Positions 36,341 through 48,503 are shown, counted from the first letter of the stretch. The stretch is 64,000 nt of DNA from Coptis chinensis (GCA_015680905.1 CM027384.1:65603001-65667000), one strand, 5' to 3'. The notes: generated from the letters alone by a model not told the origin. Numbers and translations: made by a program.

Positions 36341-37329
36341 ATACTTAATTTTTTACCTAAATATACCACTGAAAATGGATCGCCAAGCTTAACTAAAACT
36401 TCAAAACCCTTCACCTTAGACCATAAAAAGGTCGGTGCTCAAGTTATATGCCAACACTTCCCCTTCATCAACATGTACCATACATTGTCAACAACAAAAG
36501 CTTTTCCAGAGTTGTTTAACAAATTTGACATACTATTTACACAAAATACCACATATTCGTTTCCAATTTATAGGCAACTACCAGATGATAATGTCTACCC
36601 AAAACTAAGACCAAGACAACATATTCCTCATTCTTAACAAATGAACTAGAATAAACAATAGAGTTGTTAAGGCATAAAGGAAGTCGTGGAAGCAATCTCC
36701 ATATTTTATTTTGAGAATGATAGATCATTGATGAATGCTCGTTGCGAGAATAGACAAAAATATAATCATGGTTAGGAGAAGACAGTGCAAAGAAGTCTGA
36801 CATTGGTTGAACTAGTCTTCGTTCGGCACACCATTCATGATATGGGTCATTGATGTCTTTAAAAAACACATAGGTGACTGGATGTATTTATTTTTGTTTT
36901 GAGGTGTACTCAAAAACAGAAGACGTATCACTGGCCACCTATAGAATAAATGTTGGATCCCATAGAACACCAAGAGACTCCCCAAGGAGATATGGTAAAC
37001 TCTTTCCAAAGCTAATGAAATACAACACAAGGATATGTATCCTCATTGTCTTTATCCCGGTCTTCTAATCCGATTACGTACCAAAAATATCTACTATCAG
37101 AGAGAGATGTATCACCAACACCACACGCAAAACAGAAAGCGAGGTTATACTTATTTGGTACATCATCGTCATAGTCACTACCACTATTAACTAATAGATC
37201 ACTACATGGTAATTAAAGTTGGCAAAGAACTTGTATCAATTGAGAAGGTCAGTGCCTATATAAACAAAAACAGAACCCGTATCTATAGTTAAGCATTACA
37301 TAGTCTCCGGCAGCAACGCCATTTAATAC
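36341..37329 (-). pseudogene. Kelch-like array unit K8
   Basis: The best-preserved part (36869-36537, 110 codons) runs from FKDINDPYHEWCAERRLVQP to LETNMWYFV, with SMIYHSQNKIWRLLPRLP in the centre. A stop directly after WYFV and shifts upstream near 36935 inactivate it. It resembles K3 more than K6 in its small indels (for example the extra GGTCGG in AAAAAGGTCGGTGCTC), which hints at block duplication within the array. Confidence 0.7.
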
Positions 37330-38536
37330 AGAAGACTTTTTGCCTAAAAGTACCACTAAAAATGGATTGCCAAACTCACCTAAAACTTCTAAACCCTTCA
37401 CCTTTGACCACAAAATGGTGCTCAAGTCATATGCCAACACTTCCCCACTCATTAAACATGTACCATACGTTGTCAACAATAAAAACTTTTTCAAAGTTGT
37501 TTGACAAATTTGACATACTATTTTCCACAAAAGACCACTTATTCGTTTCCAATTCATAGGCATACCAGACGATAATGTGCACCCAAAACTAAGACCAAGA
37601 CAACATGTTCTCCATTCTTAACAAATAAACCATATTAAACAGTAGAGCTGTCATGGCAGGAAGGAAGTCGTGGAAGCCGTCTCCATCTTTAATTTTGAGA
37701 ATGATAGATCATTGATGAATGCTCATTGCGAGAATAGACAAAAAAATAATCATGCTTAGGAGAAGACAGTGCAAAGAAGTCTGACATAGGTTAAACTAGT
37801 TTCTGTTCGGCACACTATTCACGATATCGCCATTGATGTCTTTAGAAAACACATAGGTGGCTGGATGTATTTTTTTTTGGTTTGAGGTGTACTCAGAAAT
37901 AGAAGACGTATCACCACCTATAGAATAAATTTTGGATCATATAGATGCCCAAGAGACTCCCCAAGGAGATATAGTAAGCTCTTTCCAATGCCAATGAAAT
38001 ACAATACAAGGATAGTTATCCTCATTGTCCTCATCCTGATCTTCTAATCCGATTACATACCAAAAATTAAAAATAGTATGTATTCTGTCTTATTCAAGGT
38101 AATAATTGACTAGGTTGTCTACAATGGACATATAGACTAAATTACCTAAGCTTCAAATTGTATATGTTATGGGGTTTATTATAAACATATTTAAAAAATC
38201 TGCCTATATAAAAGTTCTGACATAACTCTTAGACTTTAAAATTAATAGGCCCAACATAAAATAGCCCAATAAGCATATATAAAGGAGACCAAAAAAAAAA
38301 AAAAAAACCCCCAGCAGAGAGAGAGATATCACCAACACTACACGCAAAACAGAAAGCGAAGTTATACTCATTTTGTATATTATCATTGTAGTCACTCTCA
38401 CCATTAACCAATAGATCACTACCTGGTAAAGTTGGCAAATAACTTGTATCAATGGAGAAGGTCGGTGCCTACATAAGCAAAAACATAACCCGTATTTATA
38501 ATTAAACATTACATAGTCCCCGACAATGGCATCATT
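37330..38536 (-). pseudogene. Kelch-like array unit K9, with a 0.22-kb insertion
   Basis: The unit is split at 38067-38287 by a small insertion. Frames are short; the 3' half reads GEVLAYDLSTILWSKVKGLE (37563-37249) and upstream strands are broken. Its upstream end meets the TGATAA-family LTR at 38537. Confidence 0.7.
38067..38287. mobile_element. 221-bp insertion with ACCAAAAA direct repeats
   Basis: Compared with the sister units, extra sequence lies between two copies of ACCAAAAA (38059-38066 and 38288-38295); the right copy is extended into a 17-base A-run. An 8-bp target duplication would fit a hAT-type MITE, while the A-run would fit a retroposon. I found no terminal inverted repeats and no tRNA-like promoter boxes, so the class is open. 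Confidence 0.5.
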
Positions 38537-39822
38537 TGATAATTTATAAAAACAATACTTTGCTACTATTAATGCTAAAGTAACCTAATAATATACAAGA
38601 CTACTTATTGTTATGCTATCAATCAATATTTCATACTCTCAATATATATATTCATGTAATATAGTAGACTACGAAAGCATCCCACTGTCAATTTTCAAAC
38701 AACTAAATAATCAAAACATGTGAATTCTACGGTTTAATAGGTGAGAGTAATTAATTAAATGCTGAAAATAGTATTTAAATTGCTAAACTACGTGGAACAA
38801 TGATTAAATGATGAATATAGAACAATAGAGTGGGGTTAATCCACCTATGTGATTGAACAACCATTTAACCTAATCATTGATTTGAATTTCTTAATCCCTA
38901 GTAAATCCAATTTATCTTTAATCATGGTTTCACTAGCATGAGAGATTAGCACGCCCACAATCTCTTTAGGATTTTTATCTCTAAAACTCATAGCAATGAA
39001 CTTGAAACACTTATTTAAAACAACAATAAAGATTAACATAGCCATAATCCTCACATATGCTTCATAAACCCCCTCTATTTTGAGGTTTAGCCTTGTTTCA
39101 TTGAATTTTCTATACTAAAACAATTATATAAAGACATGATGTAAAGAATAATTGATTAAACAGAAGAAACTAAAGTCTTTAATGGAGGTTTTTGGAGGCT
39201 ACAATTAAAAACCCTAATTCTAATTAACTATGAGGGAGAGATACCTATTGCTTTGTCCTAAACTTCTTTATAAAACAAAGGTTTAGGTTACAATTTCGTG
39301 CATAGGCTTGGGAGTTGTGTTTTGGGCCACTAAATCAAGCCAAAAACCTAAATACTTAAGCCCTAAAGGGTCCTCACTGCTAGAATTTACTGCAATACCT
39401 ATTTTGTCCACTTTTATTACTCTAATTAGGTCGAGGCCTGGACCATTAGAAATCTCTTTCTGAGCCAGTCATTTTGACATACAATAGGCCTAATTCCGAG
39501 GTATAAGTCTAAAGATATGACCTATTGAAGTTCTGTTGGCTTTATGTTCTTTTTCTGCCCGAGTTGACTTTGACTTTTCAGCTTTGACTAGACTTTAAAA
39601 GATTTTTTCTCCTTGAAACTTGGGCTTTAACCATAGAACTTCTCTAGCAATCAATTTGACTCATTTCTCTTGCAAAAGTGGTGTATATGTTCACATATTT
39701 GGTTCCAAGACCTGAAATACACAAAATCAAGTAAACAGTAATAAACTCATATTATTATAAATAGAATTAGCCTAAATAGAATACTATTAAAGAGTTTAAA
39801 CTACAGTTTTTGGCGCTTATCA
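38537..39822. mobile_element. TGATAA-family solo LTR, copy B
   Basis: It starts TGATAATTTATAAAAAC and ends TTTTTGGCGCTTATCA, like copies A and C, and shares their interior (for example GACTTTGACTTTTCAGCTTT and TTTTTTCTCCTTGAAACTTG near 39565-39620). It is shorter (1286 bp) and diverged. The flanks are kelch-array sequence from different positions of the unit and show no target duplication, so the copy is probably the product of recombination or deletion. No coding capacity. Confidence 0.75.
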
Positions 39823-40047
39823 CGTACCAAAAATACCCAATATCAGAGAGAGAGAGGTATCACCAACACCAGATGCAAAACAGAAAGCAAGGTTATACTC
39901 ATTTGGTACATCATTGTCATAATCACTCTCACCATTAACTAATATATCACTATACCTTGTAAAATTGGCAAAGAACTTGTATCAATAGAGAAGGTCGGCA
40001 CCTACATAAGCAAAAACATAACCCGTATCTATAGTCAAACATTACAT

Positions 40048-40050
<3 letters not shown>
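39823..40050 (-). pseudogene. Kelch-like array unit K10 (5' part only)
   Basis: The fragment spans the GYFWYVIGL-region back to the acceptor-like CTTATGTAG upstream of the unit, and ends against an A-homopolymer at 40051. This is the outermost detectable copy of the array on this side. Confidence 0.7.

Positions 40051-40084
<34 letters not shown>
40051..40084. repeat. 34-base A homopolymer
   Basis: A pure A-run marks the edge of the kelch-like array. Since the array reads on the minus strand, this is on the wrong side to be its poly(A) tail. Confidence 0.95.
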
Positions 40085-40086
<2 letters not shown>

Positions 40087-40511
40087 TTGAACTTAAACAA
40101 ATAAGAGCATAAAAAAATTCCAGATAAAACATTGAGATCAAGGGTAGAGCCAGGAGAGGGCATGAGCCCGGGTAAGATTTTGGAAAAAGTTAAAACTAGT
40201 TGTTACATGTAAACAGAATTAGAAAATAGTCTATTCACTTTTTCGAGACCCATAACTTCTAAACTCAGAAAATCACTCTAGACACCATTAGTCGAAAACC
40301 GGCACATAATAGAGAAATATAATGAATCCACCGTCAGACCCACAATAGAGAAATCTATGAATTATTTTTTTACTGTATTCAATATGAATTTACGCCTTTC
40401 CCCTACTTTGCTAGGCCAAACAAGTTGAACATCTTTTATTGATCATTCTTGTTTGCATTAATTTAGCGATCTAACAATTGTATACTTGTGACCTATTTTG
40501 TATAACATAAG
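40085..40511. other. Intergenic sequence between kelch array and CACTA element
   Basis: It contains AGGGTAGAGCCAGGAGAGGG near 40141, a phrase type common at degenerate plant transposon remnants, but no ends or frames can be assigned. Confidence 0.4.
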
Positions 40512-40699
40512 TACTTTATGGTAAACGGGGTTTTTTCATAAGTGACGGCAAAATGGCGTCAGTAATTTTGTGACACTAATTTGGCGTCACTTATAAAAAA
40601 AACTCGTCACTAATAATTCCAAAATTATCCGAATTAATCTATTTTAAATTAAATAAACCAAAGTGACGGCTCATAGGCGTCACAAATCTGTAATAAAAA

Positions 40700-41028
40700 T
40701 ATTGAAAAGAAAAGCAACCCGTGGAAACCCAACTCTCACACGAACTGATCTCTCTCTCCCACTCTCTTCTCTACCACCCAACCTAAATCACGAAACCCTA
40801 ACTCTGAAAATCGAATCAGTCCCTCGAATTGATCTCTCTCCTCTCTTCTCACTACTTCCTTTCTTTACAACTAAATCCCTAGGTCTCTCATTTGTTCTCC
40901 CGAATGATGGAGGCATCGAGGAAGCAGACGACACGGTCTATTCCCTTGATTATATTTTTTGCTTGGCAGATTCGAGTGTTAGTTCTTTTCTTCCCTTTTT
41001 CATTCAATCAACTATCAATTTTTCATAA
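40700..41028 (+). pseudogene. Gene-leader-like segment captured inside the CACTA element
   Basis: From about 40720 the sequence has the texture of a plant 5' untranslated leader (CTCTCTCCCACTCTCTTCTC, ACGAAACCCTAACTCTGAAA) and then ATG at about 40905 opening MEASRKQTTRSIPLIIFF and WQIRVLVLF in one frame, like the start of a small membrane protein. A second exon-like piece (AGAAAAGAGAAGGCTCAAGG) lies near 41140. I do not recognise the protein. CACTA and other DNA transposons often carry such transduplicated fragments; that reading is inference. The longer frame at 40663-41028 is probably not the natural one. Confidence 0.4.
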
Positions 41029-41149
41029 AATTTTGCTTTTTTGATAGCTTCTTTCTCCCTTTTTTTTTAAAGTTCAATATTGTAGGTTTAGGTCACTTGG
41101 GGAGTTTAATTAGACTGAGTTCTAATTTCATTGATGCTGTAGAAAAGAG

Positions 41150-43069
41150 AAGGCTCAAGGAGAAATGAATAAGCTGGAGGAAAAGCTTTGCTTTGGGTAA
41201 AAATACTGCCTACTCCATGCATATGCTCTTTACTTTGTCAATTCGACCCCTCAAAACTATAAATAGACGAGACAATCTCATTTGAAAGCATCTGAGCATT
41301 GGAACTGAATAAAATGTTTACTCAGGCAAAGTTCATGTGGTCGTTCTAGTTAACTTCTGTATACATTACTATTGAGTTGAATTGTGTTTGTATATTATGC
41401 ATCTACCATGGCTACCTGTAATAAGTTAATAACACTCGTTGCTATGGCTTTTTATTGTGCCTTGGAATATAATTCTTGTAATGGCTACACCGGGTTAACT
41501 TTGTTTGAGAAGTGTTCTTGAATATTTCAACAATGTTTGGATATTATTTTGTTAACAAAATATAGTAATTTAAAGTGTTTAGACAGTGAAATTTTGACTT
41601 TGCTTGGAAAGTATTTTGGGAAATGCTTATTGGACCTGTTCTTAACAAAGATAAACAATCAATGCTTACAGAAACCAGGTTATATATATTCGCTTTTGAT
41701 GCCTCGAGTATTATGAGCATTAGAAATTGGGGTTAGTTTTTATTTGGGGTGCTGGAATGGGTTTATAATTTGTTCATGTGTTTCAATACCCTTCCATAGG
41801 TTTTTGCTTGCACATGGAAGTCGATCGAAGTTTTACCCTGGTCAAGCTAAGTAAATCAGCAAGATCTGTTTTTTAAGTTTATTACATGTTTTGCTTTTCA
41901 CTTAGTTGACATTTACAAAAGTTTTTTTTTTCATCCCTTTTTGGTATGTGAGATAGACTAGATATATTACATGGAGAACAAAGCCTACACCTCTTGTACA
42001 TCTTGACTTTTTTAGAGTGGTCGATTGTTTAACAATGACTAATCAACTTGTCATTCTTTTATGAGTAACATTGTTGGTATAGGAATAGATCATAGGAATT
42101 TGGGACTGCATACCCGCTTTGTTAGTTTGTTTGTCTTAGTGTTGAATAATGAGCTTTTCCTTTATTTTTGTTGTTTGGATTGTTTGGTCTTGAGAAGTAA
42201 ACTAGTATGTTGAGTTGGTCATTCTTTATTATGATAATCGATAATCATAAGAAGAAATTGGCAAGTGGTCAGGTTCTAGGTTAAGCAATGACTAGTGATA
42301 CTTTGAGAACTTTCCATGGACACCTTTATTAATTTTTTATTTGGTCCTAGAATTTTTGTCGTCATTGGCTTGCCACATAAAATGTGGGGTAGCCTAAGAC
42401 TGAAGTCCAAGTGATCTTGTGATTTTGTGAAGCAAGGGTATTTCGAATAGATCATTGAATTCATGAGCTTTACAATCCAAATTAGTGAGAATGTGAGATA
42501 GATTTGAAAACCAGATTGAGAGCTCCCACTACAGACTTTTAGACGATATCTTAAATCCATTTGTGTTTCTTCTCCATCTCTTTGCATCAAATGTTTGGGG
42601 TGTCCTTGATTTGATGCCTTCAAAGAAATCAATATCTCACAATAGCCAAATCAGTTTTCTTTTATGAGGACCAATGAGTGTGTCCAGTGGTTTTTCTTGC
42701 TGCCAAAGCGAGGCGAGCAATATGACTATTTTGTTATCGTTTATAAGTTTTTCAAACTCTTGTATTCCTTCATTTCAACTTGTTTATTTTACCATTGAAC
42801 AATCACATGTGCTTGTTGGTTATAATTAATTAAGACTCGTGGTTGCGCATTAATTTTAAACTATTAACACTTTTGTGGGAAATTCAGAAACTTGGAGACA
42901 TATAAGCTAATTAAGCCATTGTACACTAAAGAATATTATAATAGGGAGACATCTAAACTATTAACCATGTTGCTGCTTGACCATTTGGTATCTTCCGACT
43001 TGCTCTTCAACAACAACTTTACTTGTCGGTTCAAAATTTATCTCCTTCATACCAAATCGTTTCATTAGT
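41150..43069. other. CACTA interior, no recognised coding sequence
   Basis: AT-rich DNA with intron-like texture downstream of the leader-like segment. Short frames on both strands (for example 42632-42276 minus) resemble nothing I know. Confidence 0.45.
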
Positions 43070-43200
43070 ATATGTGGTGTGAGTGTGGGATGGCAGGTGG
43101 TGGCAGTGTGGTGTATGTGAGAGTGTGTGCAGGTGATAGTGTGTGCAAGTGTTAGTGTGGTGAGTGTGTGTGGAGGTGCTAGTGTGTGAGTGTGGTGTTG
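43070..43200 (+). repeat. GTGTGAG/GGTGTG low-complexity stretch
   Basis: Purine-thymine rich, irregular GTGTGGTG and AGTGTGTG repeats run for about 130 bp. The threonine/histidine-rich minus-strand frame over it is a by-product. Confidence 0.8.
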
Positions 43201-44711
43201 TTGCTACCGTGGAGAGTGTCTTTGGGTGCACGCTTTGTTCTTTTTTCTTTGTGTTGTTTTAATTTGGTGCCCCATGCTGCCATGAACTTTTTGGTGACAA
43301 TGGTCATGGAGGGAGGAAAATTAGCACACACACACATATTTAACACCCGGTGTTCGTGTGTTGTCCTTCACGGTAGTTTTAAATATAGGGGAAGGGGGAG
43401 GGGGCATGCATTTTGTGCGAAGGAAAAAAAAATAAGCATGATGTACGACCCGAAGAAGTCGTTGGTATGATTATGTGAGATTTGGGAACAGATATTGGTA
43501 GTGGGAAGGAAAGAACTTAAACAAACTCACACATTAACCAACGAATATTGATTTAACGCCTTTAAAGGAGTTAAAGGTACTAAGTATGCTTCATGTATAT
43601 ACATAAAAAGTGGTACAATTCTCACATGTATCTTGACACGTAAGATGATAAATTGTACTTTTGGTTTCTTTGTGAGCATACTATGTAATCGTGGTTAACA
43701 TTTGAATTACTTAAAGCGTCCAAACTCCAATTCATGCAAGGGATGTTTTCTACACAAATTGGGATGATGTTCTCGTTGGGGGCTCTCTGCAGCTTGTTTC
43801 AACTATTGGAGGTTTTGGTAATGAGGAGCGGATAAAGAGGATAAATGGCGAGGCAAACGTTTTGGCAAGATGAAAATTTGTGGTACAACACCACTATTGC
43901 ACACCGTTTATGTGGTTATTGTTATGACCGTGGGCTTCTTTTCTCCATTTCCTATGATCGAGTGATTTATCCTTCACCGTAGTCTTATTGTTATGCATGT
44001 TGCCTCATTTTTTGTGGAGTTAATGAGCTCTTTTGACATAAGATCGAAATATGCTTGTAGATGTGTACAAACATGTAAATTAATATTTGTTTATTCATGA
44101 TATAATTAATTATGAGTCACAACTTATTATCATTGACCAAATGAGTCCGAGAAAGGACTAACATTGCTTAGTGAGAAGGCCACCTATCGTTAATACACAA
44201 TCGCTCTTGTTTGGTAAGTAGTAGCAATTTGTATTTCTCTCTTGGTGTGCTCTATGGATTAAACATTATTTTGTGTCATAGGGTTCCCAAATTCATATTG
44301 ATCTCTCTCGTGCATGATTACAACCTACCTTCATTTCTACTTTCATCCGGATACTTCACCGGGAAGAGGAAAGTCAAGCAGGGTTCTCTCCAAATACCCA
44401 AACTCGTAATGTATAATGTTTGTCATTTAATCATTATTTTCAGTCTGATGCAATTCGAGTTACCTGCTACTGCATAACTACATCCACTGAAAGGACAATA
44501 TTGTTGTTGGCTCACATCGCATCCATAGACTATTGGTGCTTGCTGCTTTGGGGTGGGTCATTCTTGGTGCCCTTGATGTTTAGTTCTTCTGGAAGGGCTA
44601 AGTATCAAAAGCCTTTGGTACTTAAGTCATGATGGCCTTATTGTTTACGGCAACCGTTTCCACAGAGTAATGTGGATCCGGATCCATTTCACCTTTATTG
44701 TAAGTGTTTTT

Positions 44712-44752
<41 letters not shown>

Positions 44753-45120
44753 GTTGTGTTTCAAGCATCTCTAAGCAGAATATTACACAGCTATAAGTTT
44801 CTTCTCATATGTTTCTCCTTGTTTTTACCTTTTTTGTACATGAATTTAGTGATCCGCACAATGCTAATGATGCAAGATATAGCTTAAATGGTCGGCAATT
44901 TGATGGAAGTCGCATAGTTTGGAAACTTGGAAACTTTCTATCAAGATTTTATTTCTAGCTAGTTGTAAGCACAATGTAATGTACTTTTTGTATTGTATTT
45001 TTCTTTTGAAAAATGTAAGTACTTAGTGTTTGTGTTTGTGCTAGTGACTAGATGGCCAGTTCTACAGGGTGTATGTATGAGAGCAAATTATTATTATTAT
45101 TTTTTTAAAATCTAAAATTA
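43201..45120. other. CACTA interior, right half
   Basis: No family is recognised in frames such as 43186-43470 or 44211-44477. A perfect (CT)n microsatellite lies at 44713-44750. Confidence 0.45.
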
Positions 45121-45400
45121 GATTAGTGACGCCAAAATGGCGTCACAAATATTTGTGACGCTATTTTAGCGTTATTATTTTTTGTGACGCCAATTTGGCA
45201 TCACTATTTTTTGTGACGCTATTTTGGCGTCACAAATATTTGTGACGTTAAAATGACATCACAAATTTGTGACCGCCACAAAAATAGTGATGCAAAATGG
45301 CGTCACAAAAAATAAATGACGCCAAATTGTGACACCATATTTGTGACGCCAAAATGGTGTCACAAAATTTTTTTGTGACACCATTTTGGCGTCACAAAAA
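45121..45400. repeat. CACTA subterminal repeats
   Basis: About a dozen copies of TTGTGACGCC(A)AAATGGCGTCACAA-like 8- to 20-bp palindromic units in both orientations. Variants replace GACGCC by GACACC or GACGTT, as expected from decay of methylated CG sites. Confidence 0.85.
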
Positions 45401-45418
45401 GGCTGTTATGGTGTAGTG

Positions 45419-47922
45419 TACAAACTCACAGGTAGGGGCCAAGTCAGTAGTGTGACATTGCCTTAAGAAAATTGAGAAGAAAGGTTGGGGTGGTTCAATG
45501 CTTAACCGATGTGAATTGTAGATGTTTGCATTTTCTTTTTCTTTTTTCGATGATATGGGGCAGAAACCGACTATATAGAAAACCGGGCGAACGGTGGTTA
45601 AGTTTATGGACTACTAGTGAGGTGTTGATGTGGGTATTGGGCTATTGGCTGTTAGAAGCCCAATTTGTAACAACTTTTTAAATTGCGGTTCTTATTGTCT
45701 CGGTGATATTTGCCTACATTTTCTTTTTATATTCTGTTTCTCAAGAAAATGAGAGTGAGCTTTTAGTTACAAAGACCAAAAATAGATAAATTTTCACATG
45801 GCCTTTTTTTATGTAATAGCACACGTAAGTGTCTTACCATGAAAATGTCTTAAAGTTCTCTATGCAACCTTGAACAACATGTTTTGAAGTCCCTAAGCCG
45901 AATAAACTGAGCATAGGGAAAACCCTGTTGTTCTTGATGTTCTAATATCTTGGATGTGGTGTTAAGCATGTGAAGACGAAATTGGGGAAGTCAATCCAAC
46001 TGAAGTTATACTAAAGTAAAAACAACATTGATGCTTTACCTCTTAGTTCCCCGTTGAAGTTTACATACTGAAAAGTAAATCCAACTCAAGTTATACTAAA
46101 GTAACAAAAGTTAAGATAACAACATTGATGCATTACTTATTAGTTCTCTGCTGAAGTTTACATACTGAAAGCGAAGAAACAAAATAACATAAAATATCAA
46201 TGTCATAGACATGGCTGCTAGAGTTAGCACTGAGCAGATGATTGTGATTGCCTTCATAAGTTGCTATCAATCTTGTACAATCCTCAACAAAAATTTATAT
46301 TGCATGATACCGTCCTGGATTTCCTTAAACTTATTCCTTGTACAGGTGTTTGGTCTGTCTAAAACGTGGATACTCTAGTAAGCCCTTTGAATTGCAGGAA
46401 CACAAAAGTGTGGATAAGCAAAGCCAAAGGAAAAACCCAAATTCGCTAAAACGTGTTTTTTATCGATGAGAGAGAATAATAATAATAATAATAACAACAT
46501 GTAAAGAATGCTCTCCCTTTCTTTTTCTTCCTCCCTCCCTCTCTCCTTCATGGGAATCCTAGTAATGGAACCATGAACCTTATATATTTTCTCTCTCTCT
46601 CTCTCTCCGTCTTATTTATTTCCTTTCATTAAAACTTTTTTTTCCTCTTTTATTTTTTTTTTCTCCAAAAAGTGGTGTTTAAATCTTCACATTATTCATC
46701 AAATTGGGATTTTATTTATTTATTTTGACATGTTTTTTTTTGTATAAATCAATTGGAAAGAGAATTGAACTTAGTACAATTGAAAAAGAAAAATAATTGA
46801 AAAGGAAAAATGAATATATATTTGAAGAATTCTTTGAAAGAATGGGTGTTTATGTATTCAATATTTAATTAGAGTTTTTTCCTTTTATTTGTTTATGAGT
46901 TTTTAATTGTTTTTCAATTTTTATTTGCAAATTTTGTTTATAAGTTTTTTTTTTTTTTTTTTTTTTTTTTATGATATAAAAAATGAGTATATAGGTGTGA
47001 ATGTCAACCAAATAGTAGCGAACTAAAACATGTGACAAGATAAGAGGCATACACACAAGTAGTTCATCTCATGACTTGTATCACCTAATCATAGTTAAGT
47101 AATATAATATCTCTTGCAGCCAAACAAAGCCTTATACTTTGGGCTTGGCCATGCTTATTGTGTATAAGTACAATTTCTTCTAGAAGATAGTTTCTATAAC
47201 TACCGTAACCAAATTTGGCTTGTGGGAAAAGGTTGTGTCTTTTCAAAACATGTATCTTTTTTAAGAGGTGCACAACTAACTTTTCAAAAAGTGCATGCTC
47301 TTCAATTCTATAAAACCAACCGAAATCATATTTTTTAGATAACCTTTGGAAAAAGTCATTGCATTTATTTTCTATGCATTCTCATCTCTCTCTATAAGTT
47401 ATCAATTTAAATTGTTTGAGTACACACACAATGTTACGTTCGTTGAGTCCTTTGAATTTGAGTGCTACATTCATAAGATTGAAATCCGTTCTATCTTGGG
47501 AGATAATTATTCATCAACCTTGAGCACCGAGAGAGATCAAATTTGTCTTAATTTTAAGGACAAAGTGATCATTATTAGGCTTGGATTTAATCATTGGTAA
47601 ATTAAGTTCATTTATGAACTAAAAGGTTTGTTCATTTGTTGAGCCAAAAGTTTTCTTCATGATATATATTTGTTACATCAATTTGATTTTCTTGTTCACT
47701 TAACAATAAGTATATATTTGAAATAGGTTAATTTACTACACTAGCTAATTGCTATAATTGTAATAATTTACCTAGTAATTAATACAATCTGGCATTTTTT
47801 ATCAAAAAAAAAATGTGCTTTTAGGTTCACATTGCCGTCGATTTACTTCCTGCAAATGCAAGTGATCCCGACTGTTGGTCTCATAGAGAAAGAAAGAGGT
47901 CGAAGTTATTGAAGGTTGGATC
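45419..47922. other. Intergenic region with simple repeats
   Basis: No gene is recognised. It holds an 85-90-bp tandem duplication (45996-46080 and 46081-46170), an (AAT)n microsatellite at 46475-46493, a (CT)n run at 46591-46607 and a 26-base T homopolymer at 46945-46970. Confidence 0.6.
45996..46170. repeat. Tandem duplication, two copies of 85-90 bp
   Basis: Both copies run from CCAACT(G/C)AAGTTATACTAA to GAAGTTTACATACTGAAA; the second has a small insertion (AAAGTTAAGATA) and several substitutions. Confidence 0.85.
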
Positions 47923-47927
47923 GTAGG

Positions 47928-48485
47928 TCTGAGGGAGTGATATTCTCATTCAGGAATATCAAGCACGTGTCTAGCATAGTGGAAATACCATACCGACCTC
48001 TGACTTCGTTCCCCGAACTGCCTTCAGAGCGACCTACATCCATAGCTCACACACCCGAGCTACGAGATCGCTCTAGAACAAATCAACTCGCACATCCTCA
48101 CGCAGAGCATTCTATCTCATGACACATCCTATTTCTATCAGTAATCATTGCCAAAGCTGTACTTACACATTCCATTACCACAAATTACGAACCACTGTAA
48201 CCACTCCCCATCATTACAAAATTCCTACCAACACCATTCCAACACTCCTTCTCAATCTCAACCATACATTTGTGTTTGTCAGTACACGTGTTGGATAGAT
48301 CTCCACGTTCACCAGCTATAAATACCCCCTACATGAACTACACTAGACCTGATTCTACTCTCCCCCCAGAAGTGAGAGATAGATACGTAGGCAGTTCACT
48401 CAACAACGAACTCGGTCTTTCCCATTTCCAAACCCCTTCTCCCCTTCATTATAGTTGTTAGGTGGAACTAAATCACACCTTTACA
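47928..48485 (+). repeat. 5' LTR of the Tat element
   Basis: 558 bp, ending CACACCTTTACA. The expected first bases TG are TC here (TCTGAGGGAGTGATATTC), a point change relative to the 3' LTR. An in-LTR promoter is suggested by CTATAAATACCCCC at about 48319, a good TATA box; transcription would start roughly 30 bp further on. Confidence 0.9.
48316..48332 (+). promoter_or_regulatory. TATA box of the LTR promoter
   Basis: GCTATAAATACCCCCTAC is present in both LTRs (near 48317 and 59986), as expected for the RNA polymerase II promoter that makes the genomic transcript. Confidence 0.6.
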
Positions 48486-48503
48486 TTGGCGCCACCTGTG
48501 GTC
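48486..48503 (+). promoter_or_regulatory. Primer-binding site
   Basis: TTGGCGCCACCTGTGGTC directly follows the LTR terminus. TGGCGCC pairs with a tRNA ending GGCGCCA; I do not name the tRNA. Confidence 0.7.

Larger units (their letters stand above)
40512..45418. mobile_element. CACTA-type DNA transposon, non-autonomous
   Basis: The right end (45401-45418) reads GGCTGTTATGGTGTAGTG, i.e. CACTACACCATAACAGCC on the other strand, a typical CACTA terminus. Both ends carry subterminal repeats of GTGACGCCAAAATGGCGTCAC type (about 40541-40700 and 45121-45400), the binding sites for the transposase in this superfamily. The left terminus is degenerate (TACTTTATGGTAAACGGGG from 40512) and no 3-bp target duplication is clear. 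No transposase (TNP2/TNPA-like) frame is present, so it needs help from another element. The interior holds a gene-leader-like segment and low-complexity tracts. Confidence 0.75.

Noticed and set aside
40051-40084. A-run next to kelch unit K10 as a sign of retroposition of the kelch gene
   Set aside because: The kelch units read on the minus strand, so the run lies on the 5' side, and units have no lost introns to show.
43031-43231. Histidine/threonine-rich minus-strand frame
   Set aside because: Low-complexity GT-rich DNA, no family match.
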